This document shows, one piece after another, positions 16,377-24,798 of a stretch of DNA of 52,136 nucleotides (the first letter of the stretch is position 1; each line of letters begins with the position of its first letter). Both the position numbers and the translations under genes were made by a program. The notes below the pieces were generated by a model. That model did no database searches and was not told the DNA's origin. It saw only the letters and a list, made by a program, of their open reading frames with translations. Origin of the DNA: DATHTK01 sp035463295 (GTDB taxonomy: Bacteria > Actinomycetota > Rubrobacteria > Rubrobacterales > Rubrobacteraceae); the NCBI GenBank assembly GCA_035463295.1, contig DATHTK010000034.1, forward strand, positions 1 to 52,136, given 5' to 3'.

Positions 16377-17030
16377 GTGGAGGCATTTCTGGTGGTCGAG
16401 GGCTTACATCCCAGGAGGGCGAGGATCCTCGGGGCGCTCGCGCGGGCGGCGCGGAGCGGAGGGGAGGTACCGACGGAGCGCGAGATCGGGCGCTCCGTCG
16501 GCCTGCGGAGCTCGCAGACGGTCCACCACCACCTCGTGGCGCTGGAGGAGGGGGGCTTTATAGAGCGGGGAGTCGCGCCGAGCCGCAAGCGCCGTCCTTT
16601 GAGGCTCACCGAGAGGGGTTGGGAGGCCGTTGGCAGGGCGCCGCTTCTGGGCAGGGTGGCCGCGGGGCGCGGGCTCGAAGCCGTGGCCGTGGGGGACGAG
16701 GGGTACTCGCTCGCGGCGGAGTTCTTCGGGGACCGCTCCGGCAGGGGGCGCTTCCTGCTCGAAGCGAAGGGCGACTCCATGACGGGGGCCAGGATCCGGG
16801 AAGGAGACTACCTCGTCGTGGAGGAGGACGAGGACCCTCCGGAGGGCGCGGTCGTGGTCGCGCTCCTGAACGGCGGCGAGGAGGTCACCGTCAAGAGGCT
16901 CTATCGAGACGGCGCGCGCGTCAGGCTCAGACCTCAGAGCGACGGCGAACACGAGGAGATTCTGGTCCCCGCCGGGGAAGTGAAGGTGCAGGGGAGGGTG
17001 GTCTGGGTCTTCCATCCCCCCGCGGGCTGA
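16377..17030 (+). CDS. lexA: LexA repressor
   Basis: This 217-residue protein has a winged-helix DNA-binding domain (about 10-75; PTEREIGRSVGLRSSQTVHHHL carries the recognition helix) and an S24 autoprotease domain. The cleavage pair is Ala96-Gly97 in LGRVAAGRG, the nucleophile is Ser134 in KGDSMTG, and the general base is Lys173 in VTVKRLY. All three are in place, so RecA-stimulated self-cleavage is expected. Length is normal for LexA. GTG 16377 follows the -10 element directly, which suggests leaderless translation. It lies divergent to the DUF6504-dnaE2 pair across a shared palindrome, and so presumably represses itself and that operon. Confidence 0.93.
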   Translation: MEAFLVVEGLHPRRARILGALARAARSGGEVPTEREIGRSVGLRSSQTVHHHLVALEEGGFIERGVAPSRKRRPLRLTERGWEAVGRAPLLGRVAAGRGLEAVAVGDEGYSLAAEFFGDRSGRGRFLLEAKGDSMTGARIREGDYLVVEEDEDPPEGAVVVALLNGGEEVTVKRLYRDGARVRLRPQSDGEHEEILVPAGEVKVQGRVVWVFHPPAG

Positions 17031-17105
17031 GTTTTCGGGAACCCCGGAGGAAGGAGCGAAGAAGATGGTAGCGCAGGGGTACGACGTTGCGCGTAGGGGT
17101 GGTTC

Positions 17106-17324
17106 GTGAATCGCCCCACTCCACCGGCCGAGGGCTACGAGCTCTACCGGCACAAGAACCTCGAAGGGACGAAGAACTGGCACGGCCTCTACTGGGCCAG
17201 GCGAAACGCGGAGGGGGACTACGAGATCCGGAGCGTTCCCTCCTCGCTCGGCGAGCCCTCGACGCCCGGCGGCGTCTTCCCGAAAAAGGGCTTCGAGGAG
17301 CATTACGAGAGGGTGAATCCTTGA
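17106..17324 (+). CDS. Small conserved hypothetical protein
   Basis: A 72-residue soluble protein rich in aromatic residues (GYELYRHKNLEGTKNWHGLYWARR, DYEIRSVPSSLGEPSTPGGVF). It has the look of a conserved beta-sheet protein; I believe relatives exist in actinobacteria, function unknown. GTG 17106 has AGGGGTGG upstream. It follows lexA by 75 bases on the same strand and could share its transcript, which would make it SOS-linked; that is inference only. Confidence 0.6.
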   Translation: MNRPTPPAEGYELYRHKNLEGTKNWHGLYWARRNAEGDYEIRSVPSSLGEPSTPGGVFPKKGFEEHYERVNP

Positions 17325-17343
17325 GGGGAGCCTCGTCGTCGGC

Positions 17344-19491
17344 CTACTGGGGCGGGAGAGATAGCCTGGCCTTGCCGGCGGTGTCGACCAGCTGGCCGAG
17401 CTCCTGGAGGTCCACGTCGTAGACGTCGTGGCTCTCGCTTGGTTCCCTCACGGGCTCGAAACCCGACAGTCCGTTCAGGGTCTTATCGAGCGGAGAGCTC
17501 GACCGGACCATCACGTAGTCCACCTCGTTGCGGCGCAGGATCCCGCCCGCTGTCTCGAGGTCTGTTCCGTTAAAGAACTCCCGCACGTCGAGCGCTCCCT
17601 GCGGCACCTCTATACGGCCGGGCGTTCGTTGCTCCAGCGCGGGGAGGACCCTGAGGATCAGGCCCCCCCTGCGGCTCACCACGTTCGTCTCCGAGGAGTA
17701 GGCGGGGAGACGGGCGCTCTGGATGTCCGGCGCGAGCACGACGGTAGGGGATTCCATCGTGGCGCGGAACCAGTGGTAGATGGGATCTGCGGGCCAGAGA
17801 CCCGCGGATCTTGCCTCCTCGTTATAACGCTGTACGAGCTCGATACCGGATGCTGCCCGGGGCACGGCCGCGACCGTCAGGACGGCCACCACCAGGAGCG
17901 GCAGGGCGAGGGGATGCACCGGCCGGAGGTCCTCGAGCCGGGTCGCTGCACGGGCCGTCGCCTCCCACGCGAGCCAGCCCAGAGTCAGCAGGGCTGCCAG
18001 GGGGATCGGCCAGGCAAGGCGCCAGATCTGGCCGGGGAGGACGACGTTGTCCCCCAGGAACGTGGAGATAGGGGGGACGTAGACCAGGAGTGTAGCGAGG
18101 AGCAGCGCTCCGAGGAGCAGCTGGGCCGCCAGGCTGCTCCTCACTCGCCAGAGCAGGAATGGGATTCCCAGGAGAAAGGCGGCGGCGATCACCGGGTCCA
18201 GGATCAGCGACGGGTGCATTATGTAAGAGCCGTCCGCGAACTCGAAGATACGCTCTCTCTCGGGGCTCACGAAGACCATGTTCCGCAGCACGTCCGGGTC
18301 GCCCGAGTTGATGTCCGAGTCCGCGAGCACGGCAGTGAGCGGCTCGCCGGCGACCGCGACGACGAAGACCGCGGGCACCCCGACGGCGGCGAGCCCCGCG
18401 AGGCCGAGAGCCGAGAGTCTGGTCCAGGCCTCGCGGCTGCGCGGGTCGGATGCCAGGTGCAGGATGCCGAAGCCGGCCGTGGATATCCCGATGATCGCCA
18501 GCCCTACCGGGTGCACGGCCATGACGGCGCAGCAGACGAACGCGAAGCACCAGAAATACACCCGTCTCCCGCTCCGCAGAAAGGTCGTCGCGAAGCAGAG
18601 CGCCAGAGGCAGGAAGAGGAACTTGGCGGCCATCTTGTCCTCCGCGAGGCGCTGGACGAACTCGCCGCCGAAGCTCACGCGCGAAGCGCTCAGGTGAACC
18701 AGAAAGAAGAGCGCGTACAGGCACCCGCAGAAGAGCGCCGCCTTCTCGCTCCGGAGGAGCGTGCGCGCCAGCGCATAGAAACCCAGGAGGGCCACCACCA
18801 CGAGCGCCGGGTTCAGATAGGAGAAGACCAGATCCACGGGGTCCACCCCCGAGACCCTCGAGAAAGCCGCCTGCTCGAGCAGCCAGCCGTTGATCCTGAC
18901 CCGGGAGAGGCCGACTCCGCCGCCGAAGAAAGGCTCTTCGGCGGCGAGCCTCCCTCCGCCGAGGAACTCCCTCACCCAGGACAGGTAGATCCAGAGGTCC
19001 CCCTGGAAGCTCGGGGCGTTGATCCGGCTGATCCAGGCCAACACCGCGACCAGCGCCAGAAAGGGTACCCACAGAGCTCCTCCGCGGTCCGGGATCGTCA
19101 CCCGATCGGTACTTCGCAACCGGCCGAGCATGGCGAGCGACACCGCCAGCGCCGCGGCGAGCAGGGAGGCGGCGACCGCCGCGCCCGCGGTCCAGAGGTA
19201 GGTTTCCAGGGTGCTCTGCGCGAGGAGATTGGGCACGCCCAACAGCGCGAAGAGACCCGCGCTGATCACGCACGCGACGGGCAGCAGGGCCGCGCCGGAG
19301 TAGTGCTCGCGCAGGAACCAGCGCGCGAACAGCGCCCCCGGCGCCAGGAACAACACGGAGGCGGCCGCCAGGAGGACCTCGGGTAGCGTGGCGAAGGCGC
19401 CCCGGAGGGGTCCGACCGCCGCGAAGGCCGCCATGCCTGAGAGCGCGACGCCGGCTTCGAACCACAGGAAGCGGCGCCGGCCCTTGCCCAC
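17344..19491 (-). CDS. Large polytopic membrane protein, glycosyltransferase-C-like
   Basis: This 715-residue protein has about a dozen or more membrane segments up to residue ~545 and then a soluble C-terminal domain of about 170 residues. An early external loop contains APSFQGDLWIYLSWVREFLGGG, with an acidic residue placed as in GT-C sugar transferases. Later parts (DSDINSGDPDVLRN, EFADGSYIMHPSLILDP) resemble uncharacterised actinobacterial membrane proteins. I cannot name a family. The start GTG 19491 shares its G with the stop of a micro-ORF that itself overlaps the arylsulfotransferase stop. The pair is therefore probably one operon acting at the cell envelope, perhaps on a sulfated or glycosylated surface compound (inference). 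Confidence 0.7.
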   Translation of the reverse strand: MGKGRRRFLWFEAGVALSGMAAFAAVGPLRGAFATLPEVLLAAASVLFLAPGALFARWFLREHYSGAALLPVACVISAGLFALLGVPNLLAQSTLETYLWTAGAAVAASLLAAALAVSLAMLGRLRSTDRVTIPDRGGALWVPFLALVAVLAWISRINAPSFQGDLWIYLSWVREFLGGGRLAAEEPFFGGGVGLSRVRINGWLLEQAAFSRVSGVDPVDLVFSYLNPALVVVALLGFYALARTLLRSEKAALFCGCLYALFFLVHLSASRVSFGGEFVQRLAEDKMAAKFLFLPLALCFATTFLRSGRRVYFWCFAFVCCAVMAVHPVGLAIIGISTAGFGILHLASDPRSREAWTRLSALGLAGLAAVGVPAVFVVAVAGEPLTAVLADSDINSGDPDVLRNMVFVSPERERIFEFADGSYIMHPSLILDPVIAAAFLLGIPFLLWRVRSSLAAQLLLGALLLATLLVYVPPISTFLGDNVVLPGQIWRLAWPIPLAALLTLGWLAWEATARAATRLEDLRPVHPLALPLLVVAVLTVAAVPRAASGIELVQRYNEEARSAGLWPADPIYHWFRATMESPTVVLAPDIQSARLPAYSSETNVVSRRGGLILRVLPALEQRTPGRIEVPQGALDVREFFNGTDLETAGGILRRNEVDYVMVRSSSPLDKTLNGLSGFEPVREPSESHDVYDVDLQELGQLVDTAGKARLSLPPQ

Positions 19492-19547
19492 TATCCCGCT
19501 CCTCCGGTGCCCGGTAGCACGTAGTCGTCGAACGCGTCCTCCGTCAT
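19491..19547 (-). CDS. 18-residue coupling micro-ORF
   Basis: The short frame MTEDAFDDYVLPGTGGAG starts with ATG overlapping the arylsulfotransferase stop (ATGA). It ends with TAG overlapping the next gene's GTG (TAGTG). It fills the gap exactly, which is typical of translational coupling. It contains LPGTG, formally an LPXTG match, but no membrane helix follows, so sorting is unlikely. It could instead be a leader that passes ribosomes to the membrane protein. Confidence 0.35.
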   Translation of the reverse strand: MTEDAFDDYVLPGTGGAG

Positions 19548-21091
19548 TCCGTTGAGTTCTCCGGCCTGACGGGCCTTGCGGCTCCGAGCACGCGGCCCGA
19601 CCGGTCTCTGGCCCGGACGCCGACGTACGGCTCGGTGGTGCGCACCGCGATGGTGGTCTCGAATCCGTCCCGGGGAACGGTTTCGACCGGCCGGAGCCTC
19701 TCGGGGCTGGGACCGGCGAGCGCCTGCCACGTGGCGACCTCCGTGGCCCCGTTCCAGCTCACGTAGAGCGTAACCAGGTCTTCGGGCCCGGTCTCGGTGG
19801 CCAGGGCCGGGTCCTCTTCCGGTTGCCCGCTCCACGGGAAGCGGAAGGCCCGGTAGGACTCCCCCCAGCGCGGAAGAGTAGCGCCGAAGAGCAGCTCGCC
19901 GTCGCTGTGGAACTCGGAGAAGAGCGGCTCGCTGCCCCAACCGACGAACACGTTGCCGCCCGGCAGCACCTGCATGTTGCCCTGGGTGGCGGAGACCCGG
20001 TCCTCGGGGTGGTCGTACTCGCGCGCGATAGTAGCGGTCATAGCGTCCTCGTCGAGATCCAGCACGATGCCGCGGGAATTCTCGTGTACGTCCAGGACGC
20101 CGTTATCGAAGAGCGTGAGCGTGCCGTCGGGCTGGCGGCGAGCGTCGTGCTGGTAGGCCCTCGTCCGGAAGTTCGAGTCCAGCTCGAAGTCGCTCATCTT
20201 GCCGCACAGGCGCCACATCACCTCACCGGTCTGGCGGTTTATCTTGTAGACGGCGCAGGTCCTGCGCGCGGAGACGAGCAGGTGGTCGTCGTGGTCGATT
20301 TCTATCGAGTTGATGTGGAAGTAGTCGAAGGGCCATATGGGGTCCTCCGGCGGTTCGTAGTAAGACTCCTCGGGGGCGACGTGGTCGAGGCTGTGCCACT
20401 CGAAGAGGACCTGGCCGGTCTCGATGTCGACCTCCTGTATGATCCCTTCCAGCGCCTCGCCGTCCTCCTGGCCGCCGAGGTGGGAGAGGTCCCTGGACGC
20501 CCGGCCGTAGACCGTCAGCAGCGCCGTGTCCCGCGGGGTGATAAAGAACTCGTGATGATCCCCCTTGTATCCGTTGCCCGCGCGGACCCGGGTGACCTCC
20601 CGGTATGAGTCGTCGAGGATTACGTACTCGCCACTGCCGTACCCGGTGTGGGTGCCCTCCCACCAGGTGAGCACCGGCCGGCCCTTGTAGCGCTGCACTT
20701 TGAAGTCCATCGCATTCTCGCCCTCGCTTCGCGCGGGACGGAACCAGACCGGCCGCCCGTGGTTGTCGAGGATCATCGCCCCGTCCTGACCGGCGTCCTC
20801 GGGGTGCTCCATCGCGTAGTCCTTCTTCGGGGCGATGAAGACAAAGCCGGCGGCGGTGCCTCGCGCCTCCTTGACTACGCGTACGCCGGGCGGTCTGAGG
20901 TCCGGGCGCGAGCGGTAGCCCAGCGCCGGCTCCGGCCAGGCGTTCGACTCCGTCGCCCGCGAGCGTCTCGTCAACTCGCACCCCAGGGTGCTCGTGAGCG
21001 CGACCCAGGCGGCCCCGCCAGCGACGACCTCTAGGAACCTGCGCCGCGTGGTCTTCGCGCTCGAGCCGCCGCCGAAACCTGCTCCCGACAC
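19544..21091 (-). CDS. Tat-exported arylsulfotransferase-like protein
   Basis: A 515-residue protein with a twin-arginine signal (TTRRRFLEVVAGGAAWVAL, about 14-32) followed by TLGC at 35-38, a weak lipobox that could anchor it after export. The body is a beta-propeller of the arylsulfotransferase type (ASST/Arylsulfotran_2): FIAPKKDYAMEH, GAMILDNHGRPVWFRP, KGDHHEFFITP, FDYFHINSIEIDHDDHLLVSAR, YQHDARRQPDGTLTLFDNG. Histidines in the HEF, HINS and QHDAR blocks are candidates for the catalytic and substrate-binding positions. ASST enzymes move sulfate between phenolic compounds; many actinobacterial members are untested. GTG 21091 is used. A TTGACT/TAATAA promoter lies about 80 bases upstream. 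Confidence 0.8.
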   Translation of the reverse strand: MSGAGFGGGSSAKTTRRRFLEVVAGGAAWVALTSTLGCELTRRSRATESNAWPEPALGYRSRPDLRPPGVRVVKEARGTAAGFVFIAPKKDYAMEHPEDAGQDGAMILDNHGRPVWFRPARSEGENAMDFKVQRYKGRPVLTWWEGTHTGYGSGEYVILDDSYREVTRVRAGNGYKGDHHEFFITPRDTALLTVYGRASRDLSHLGGQEDGEALEGIIQEVDIETGQVLFEWHSLDHVAPEESYYEPPEDPIWPFDYFHINSIEIDHDDHLLVSARRTCAVYKINRQTGEVMWRLCGKMSDFELDSNFRTRAYQHDARRQPDGTLTLFDNGVLDVHENSRGIVLDLDEDAMTATIAREYDHPEDRVSATQGNMQVLPGGNVFVGWGSEPLFSEFHSDGELLFGATLPRWGESYRAFRFPWSGQPEEDPALATETGPEDLVTLYVSWNGATEVATWQALAGPSPERLRPVETVPRDGFETTIAVRTTEPYVGVRARDRSGRVLGAARPVRPENSTE

Positions 21092-21177
21092 CCCACGCCC
21101 CCATCCTCGTCGACTCTTCCTTGAGTACGTTCCCGCCGCTCTCCGGAGAGCTCCATCGTCCCCCGGACAAGCGGCAA

Positions 21178-21206
21178 TTATTAGGTGGTAGAGAGGGTCG
21201 AGTCAA
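21178..21206 (-). promoter_or_regulatory. Promoter of the arylsulfotransferase operon
   Basis: On the minus strand TTGACT (21206-21201) and TAATAA (21183-21178) are 17 bases apart. The AT-rich -10 stands out from its surroundings. The predicted transcript begins near 21171, about 80 bases before the GTG at 21091. Confidence 0.6.
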
Positions 21207-21230
21207 TAGCTCTTGCGGATTCGCGCCCGC

Positions 21231-21260
21231 AACGCGCGCACCTCCAACGCGCGCAGCTCC
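21231..21260. repeat. Two 15-base tandem copies
   Basis: AACGCGCGCACCTCC (21231-21245) is followed directly by AACGCGCGCAGCTCC (21246-21260), with one difference. It lies in the ~310-base gap between the divergent genes at 21091 and 21404, where no further gene is seen. It may be a small slippage duplication or a pair of binding sites. Confidence 0.4.
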
Positions 21261-21403
21261 CTGTAACCGCGCGGAGACGGCGAATCGGTGGGCCCGGCGG
21301 CCTGCCGGCCAAGGTCGAGCAGGAACACCGCATGTTGTGCTAACGTGGGGCGGAGAGACACCACCTGTTGTGTACGAACCACAAGGTGCTGGAGGGGGCG
21401 ATC

Positions 21404-21850
21404 TTGCGGACGCTGGAAAACGGGCGGGGCCAGTTAGAGCGCCGCCGGCGCGCGGTAGCAGAGGTTCGGGAATTGCTCGCGCGGGTCTACCGGGGATTCG
21501 TCGCGTGGGGTTCGCTCTACGGCGACGCGGAGGTGGAGGAAGAGCTGGAGAGGAGAGAGCGAGTCTTCGCTCTCATCGGCGAACTCACCAACGGATATGC
21601 CCCGAGATCGTTGTGGCTCGAAGAAGGAACGCGAAAGAAGATCGAGAACTTCATCGGGAAGTCCGATGACCTCCGTTCGCGGTTCTGTGTGGATGTGGAT
21701 GAGAACGGCTACGAAAAGGTGAGGCCCGCGATCGCTCGCCGGGTGAGCAAGGATCTCCGGTCCCTCAAGAAAGAGGTCGAGATCTGCCTCGACGACGAAC
21801 TGGCCGGGCCCCGGCAGAGCCGGTGGCGGCGTAAGATCTTGCGCGGGTAG
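21404..21850 (+). CDS. Helical, charged hypothetical protein
   Basis: A 148-residue soluble protein that is almost entirely helical and highly charged (RRRRAVAEVRELLARVYRGF, EVEEELERRERVFALIGELTN, then KKIENFIGKSDDLRSRF). It has coiled-coil character in its first third and ends in a basic RRKILRG. No family is recognised. TTG 21404 is chosen because GGAGGGGG lies seven bases upstream; the frame is open to GTG 21368, which has no ribosome site. It precedes the Mth938-like gene by 43 bases and may be co-transcribed. Confidence 0.55.
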   Translation: MRTLENGRGQLERRRRAVAEVRELLARVYRGFVAWGSLYGDAEVEEELERRERVFALIGELTNGYAPRSLWLEEGTRKKIENFIGKSDDLRSRFCVDVDENGYEKVRPAIARRVSKDLRSLKKEVEICLDDELAGPRQSRWRRKILRG

Positions 21851-21893
21851 AGAAGAGCCCGGGTGGGCGCGACCGCTGGCAGGAGGTAGGGCG

Positions 21894-22271
21894 ATGGAAG
21901 GAACGCTGAGCTCTCCTGGCGTTACCGGGCTCTCCTGGGGACGCGTGGAGGTCGAGGGCCGGGACGCGGCTCTGCGGGACGCCAGGCTCTACCCGGGAGG
22001 CTCGCGCGAGTGGGACTGGAACGAGACCGGCACCCGCCACGCGCCGGGCGTGGGTCCGGCGGACGTCGAGGAGCTTCTCGAGCGCGGCGCCGATGTGGTG
22101 GTGATCTCCCGGGGCTTCCATGGGCGGCTCGGGGTGCGCGAGGAGACCCTGAGGATGCTCGGGGAGCGCGGCGTCGACGTTCACGTCTTGCTCACCGAGG
22201 AGGCGGTCCGCCTCTACAACCGGCTGCGTGAGGCCGAGAGGGTAGGCGCGCTGATTCACTCGACCTGCTGA
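21894..22271 (+). CDS. Mth938-like domain protein
   Basis: This 125-residue protein matches the Mth938/NDUFAF3/AAMDC-like fold: a start in SWGRVEVEGRDAALRDARLYPGGSREWDWNETGTRHAPGV, then VEELLERGADVVVISRGFHGRL, where family members have a glycine-rich turn, then LGERGVDVHVLLTEEAVRLYNRL. Bacterial members have no proven role; the human relatives assist complex I assembly. GGAGG lies upstream of ATG 21894. It sits directly before HPr and enzyme I, 102 bases from HPr. Confidence 0.8.
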   Translation: MEGTLSSPGVTGLSWGRVEVEGRDAALRDARLYPGGSREWDWNETGTRHAPGVGPADVEELLERGADVVVISRGFHGRLGVREETLRMLGERGVDVHVLLTEEAVRLYNRLREAERVGALIHSTC

Positions 22272-22373
22272 GAGGGGGCCTGTGGGGGTTCTGGTAGACT
22301 GCCAGCGGCCGGGATGCGGAGCCCCCGCCGCCGGGCTCGTGTGGGAATATGAAGTTGCGAGAGGAGCGGTTGT

Positions 22374-22634
22374 ATGGCGGAGAGGGAGACGACGGTCGGG
22401 GCTGCGGAGGGGCTGCACGCCCGGCCGATGAAGGAGCTCGTAGATGCGGCGAAGCGCTTCTCGTCCAGGATCGTACTCGTAAAGGGCGGGAAGGAAGCCA
22501 ACGCGAAGAGTCCCATCAAGCTCCTGGGCCTGGGCGCGAAGAAGGGTGACAGCGTCGTCATCCGGGCCGAGGGGGATGACGCCGAAGAGGCCGTTGACGC
22601 CCTCGCGGAGCTCATCTCCGGCAACGAGCACTAG
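22374..22634 (+). CDS. ptsH: HPr phosphocarrier protein
   Basis: This 86-residue protein is a full-length HPr. His15 in EGLHARP is the residue phosphorylated by enzyme I, and Ser46 in AKSPIKLLGLG is at the position used by HPr kinase in Firmicutes. GAGAGGAG precedes ATG 22374, and the enzyme I gene starts eight bases after its stop, so the two are co-transcribed. No EII permease, DhaM or HPr kinase lies nearby, so its phosphoryl acceptor must be encoded elsewhere. Confidence 0.93.
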   Translation: MAERETTVGAAEGLHARPMKELVDAAKRFSSRIVLVKGGKEANAKSPIKLLGLGAKKGDSVVIRAEGDDAEEAVDALAELISGNEH

Positions 22635-22642
22635 CAGTCGCG

Positions 22643-24277
22643 GTGGGCGAGACTTCCAGGCTGACCGGGGTGGGGGCGTCGGAGGGGGCCGCCGTGGGGC
22701 CGGTCTTCGTTCACGCCGGCGGGCCGCCGGAACCCGAGCGCGCGGAGATCCCGGCCGGAGCGGTCGAGGAGGAGTTGGAGCGCTTCAGCCGCGCGGTCGA
22801 GGTCGTATCCGGCCGGCTCTCGGAGACGTCCGAACGTCTGCGCGGGTCGGGCAGCGAGGAAGAGGCCGGCATCTTCGAGGCACACGTCGAGCTCGCCGAG
22901 GACCCGGAGCTCTCCTCCGGTGTCGAGGAGCGGGTTCGGAACCTCCAGAGTCCGGAGGCCGCGGTGCTCGCCGTCGGCGAGGAGTACGCCGAGGAGCTCG
23001 CCGCGATAGACGACGAGTATCTCGCGGCCCGGGCTGACGACGTGCGCGACGTCGCGGCGCAGATCGCAGCGGAGGTCATGGGTCGCAAGGCGGCGGGACT
23101 CGAGGCGCTCGCGGAGCCCTCGGTCATAGTGGCTCGCAGCCTGGCCCCCTCGGACACGGCCCGCGTCCCGAAGGGAATGGCCCTCGGGTTCTTGACCGCC
23201 GAGGGGTCGAGGACTTCTCACGTCTCGATCATGGCCCGCTCGATGGGGATACCCGCGGTCGTCGGCGTCGGCGCGGCGGCGCTCGAGAGGGCGCTCGACG
23301 CGCGGGCGGTGGCGGTGGACGGCGACGAGGGGTATGCGGTGCTCGACCCCGACACCGACACCGTCGCCGAGTTCGAGGCGAAGCGGAGCGCGGCGGCCGA
23401 AGAGCGCGCCGCCCTCGAGGAGTACCGGCGCGTGGAGGCGCGCACGCGGGACGGCCGGCGCATCGAGGTGGCGGCGAACCTCGGCTCCGCCTCCGAGGCG
23501 GAGGACGCGCTCGCGTGGGGGGCGGAGGGCGTCGGGCTCTTCCGTACCGAGTTCCTGTTCATGGAGAGGCCAGAGCTTCCATCGGAGGACGAGCAGTACG
23601 AGGCGTACGCCGCGGTGGCCGAAGCCTTCGGGACCCGGCCGGTCATCGTGCGCACCCTCGACGTGGGCGGCGACAAGGACCTGCCCGGCGTGGATCAACC
23701 CGAGGAGGAGAATCCCTTTCTCGGGTGGCGGGGTATCCGGATGAGCCTCGACGTGCCCGAGCTCTTCAAGCCCCAGCTCCGGGCCATCCTGAGGGCGGGA
23801 GCCCGCGGAAACGTCAAGGTCATGTTCCCCATGATCGCCGACATCGAGGAGCTGCGGGCCGCCAGAGAGCTGCTCGCGGAGTGCGAGAGAGAACTCGGGG
23901 AAGAGGGCAAAGAGGTCGGAAGTGTCGATGTGGGGGTCATGATCGAGACGCCGGCAGCCGCGCTCTGCGCCGGCGAGCTGGCCCCGGAGGTCTCGTTTTT
24001 CTCTGTAGGTACGAACGACCTCGTGCAGTACACCCTGGCCGCCGACCGGGGCAATGAGCGGCTGCGGCGTCTGCAGAGCGCGGACCATCCAGCGGTCCTG
24101 AAGCTTGTCGGGTCGACGTGCGAGGCCGCGCGCGAAAACGGCATCTGGGTCGGGGTGTGCGGGGAGGCGGCGGCCGACCCGGCCCTGATTCCGCGCCTCA
24201 TCCAGCTCGGCGTCACCGAGCTTTCCATGAACGCCCCCTCCATACCGCGGACGAAGAAGGTGATCTCCGAACTCTAG
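22643..24277 (+). CDS. ptsI: PTS enzyme I (phosphoenolpyruvate-protein phosphotransferase)
   Basis: This 544-residue enzyme takes phosphate from PEP and passes it to HPr. The N-terminal HPr-binding helices (LERFSRAVEVVSGRLSETSERL) are followed by the swivelling histidine domain, with the active His near residue 193 in GSRTSHVSIMARSMGIPAVVG. The C-terminal PEP-binding barrel has GLFRTEFLFM, RTLDVGGDKDLP, NPFLGWRGIR, VGTNDLVQYTLAADR and VGVCGEAAADP with its conserved Cys. All essential motifs are present, and the length is slightly below the usual ~570. GTG 22643 lies eight bases after ptsH. A glucose PTS cannot be inferred, because no sugar-specific component is present. Confidence 0.94.
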   Translation: MGETSRLTGVGASEGAAVGPVFVHAGGPPEPERAEIPAGAVEEELERFSRAVEVVSGRLSETSERLRGSGSEEEAGIFEAHVELAEDPELSSGVEERVRNLQSPEAAVLAVGEEYAEELAAIDDEYLAARADDVRDVAAQIAAEVMGRKAAGLEALAEPSVIVARSLAPSDTARVPKGMALGFLTAEGSRTSHVSIMARSMGIPAVVGVGAAALERALDARAVAVDGDEGYAVLDPDTDTVAEFEAKRSAAAEERAALEEYRRVEARTRDGRRIEVAANLGSASEAEDALAWGAEGVGLFRTEFLFMERPELPSEDEQYEAYAAVAEAFGTRPVIVRTLDVGGDKDLPGVDQPEEENPFLGWRGIRMSLDVPELFKPQLRAILRAGARGNVKVMFPMIADIEELRAARELLAECERELGEEGKEVGSVDVGVMIETPAAALCAGELAPEVSFFSVGTNDLVQYTLAADRGNERLRRLQSADHPAVLKLVGSTCEAARENGIWVGVCGEAAADPALIPRLIQLGVTELSMNAPSIPRTKKVISEL

Positions 24278-24318
24278 AACGGTATGTGAAGGGATCTCGC
24301 ATGCCGAGGTAATAGCCC

Positions 24319-24798
24319 TCAAGGTTTCTCTCGGGAAGATACGCTGTAGCCGCCGGAGAGCAGGCGCGCCAATCCGCGCCAGCGCGCCTGCCGGTAACGA
24401 TAGAAGAGGTGAGCGTAGATCCAGACCGGCAGCGTCAGCGCTCCCGCCCGGATCTCTATTTCGTCGGTGTAGAGGGTGCGCCCGTCGGGGAGGGGCTCGA
24501 CGCGTATCCGGTGGTTCCACGTCTCCAGCGGTCCGCCGCCTTCGCTGGAGAAGAGCTCGCGCCTCTCGTCGTCTACCGAGACTAGGTGCAGCTCGTGAGT
24601 CCACGGCGCCGGGATCATGCCGAAGAACTCCATCCGGGCGCTCACCCGCTGTCCTTCGCGGAACTCCTCCGGCCAGCCTTCGGAGCCGGGGAATCTTATC
24701 GCGCCGCGGGTTACGTGCAGAAAGGTCGCCTTCTTCTTCAACGCGGTCCACACGGCGTCGGGCGGGGCGTCGAGCTGCGTGGAGATCCTGGCTATCAA
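24319..24798 (-). CDS. SRPBCC/START-like ligand-binding protein
   Basis: A 159-residue protein with the helix-grip pattern: an opening strand ISTQLDAPPDAVWTALKKKATFL, a middle FREGQRVSARMEFFGMIPAPWTHELHLVSVD, then HRIRVEPLPDGRTLYTDEIEI and a long C-terminal helix (LPVWIYAHLFYRYRQARWRGLARLL). Such proteins bind lipids or other hydrophobic ligands; no catalytic residue can be assigned. Its ATG overlaps the stop of the upstream dehydrogenase (ATGA), so the two are co-translated. Confidence 0.75.
   Translation of the reverse strand: MIARISTQLDAPPDAVWTALKKKATFLHVTRGAIRFPGSEGWPEEFREGQRVSARMEFFGMIPAPWTHELHLVSVDDERRELFSSEGGGPLETWNHRIRVEPLPDGRTLYTDEIEIRAGALTLPVWIYAHLFYRYRQARWRGLARLLSGGYSVSSREKP

Noticed and set aside
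17428..19386. 652-codon open frame opposite the large membrane protein
   Set aside because: The translation is highly charged low-complexity sequence; the minus-strand frame has clear membrane helices and a coupled start.
22631..24751. 706-codon open frame on the minus strand opposite enzyme I
   Set aside because: It is a shadow of the GC-rich ptsI gene: the translation is Arg/His/Asp-rich without motifs, while the plus frame has every enzyme I signature.
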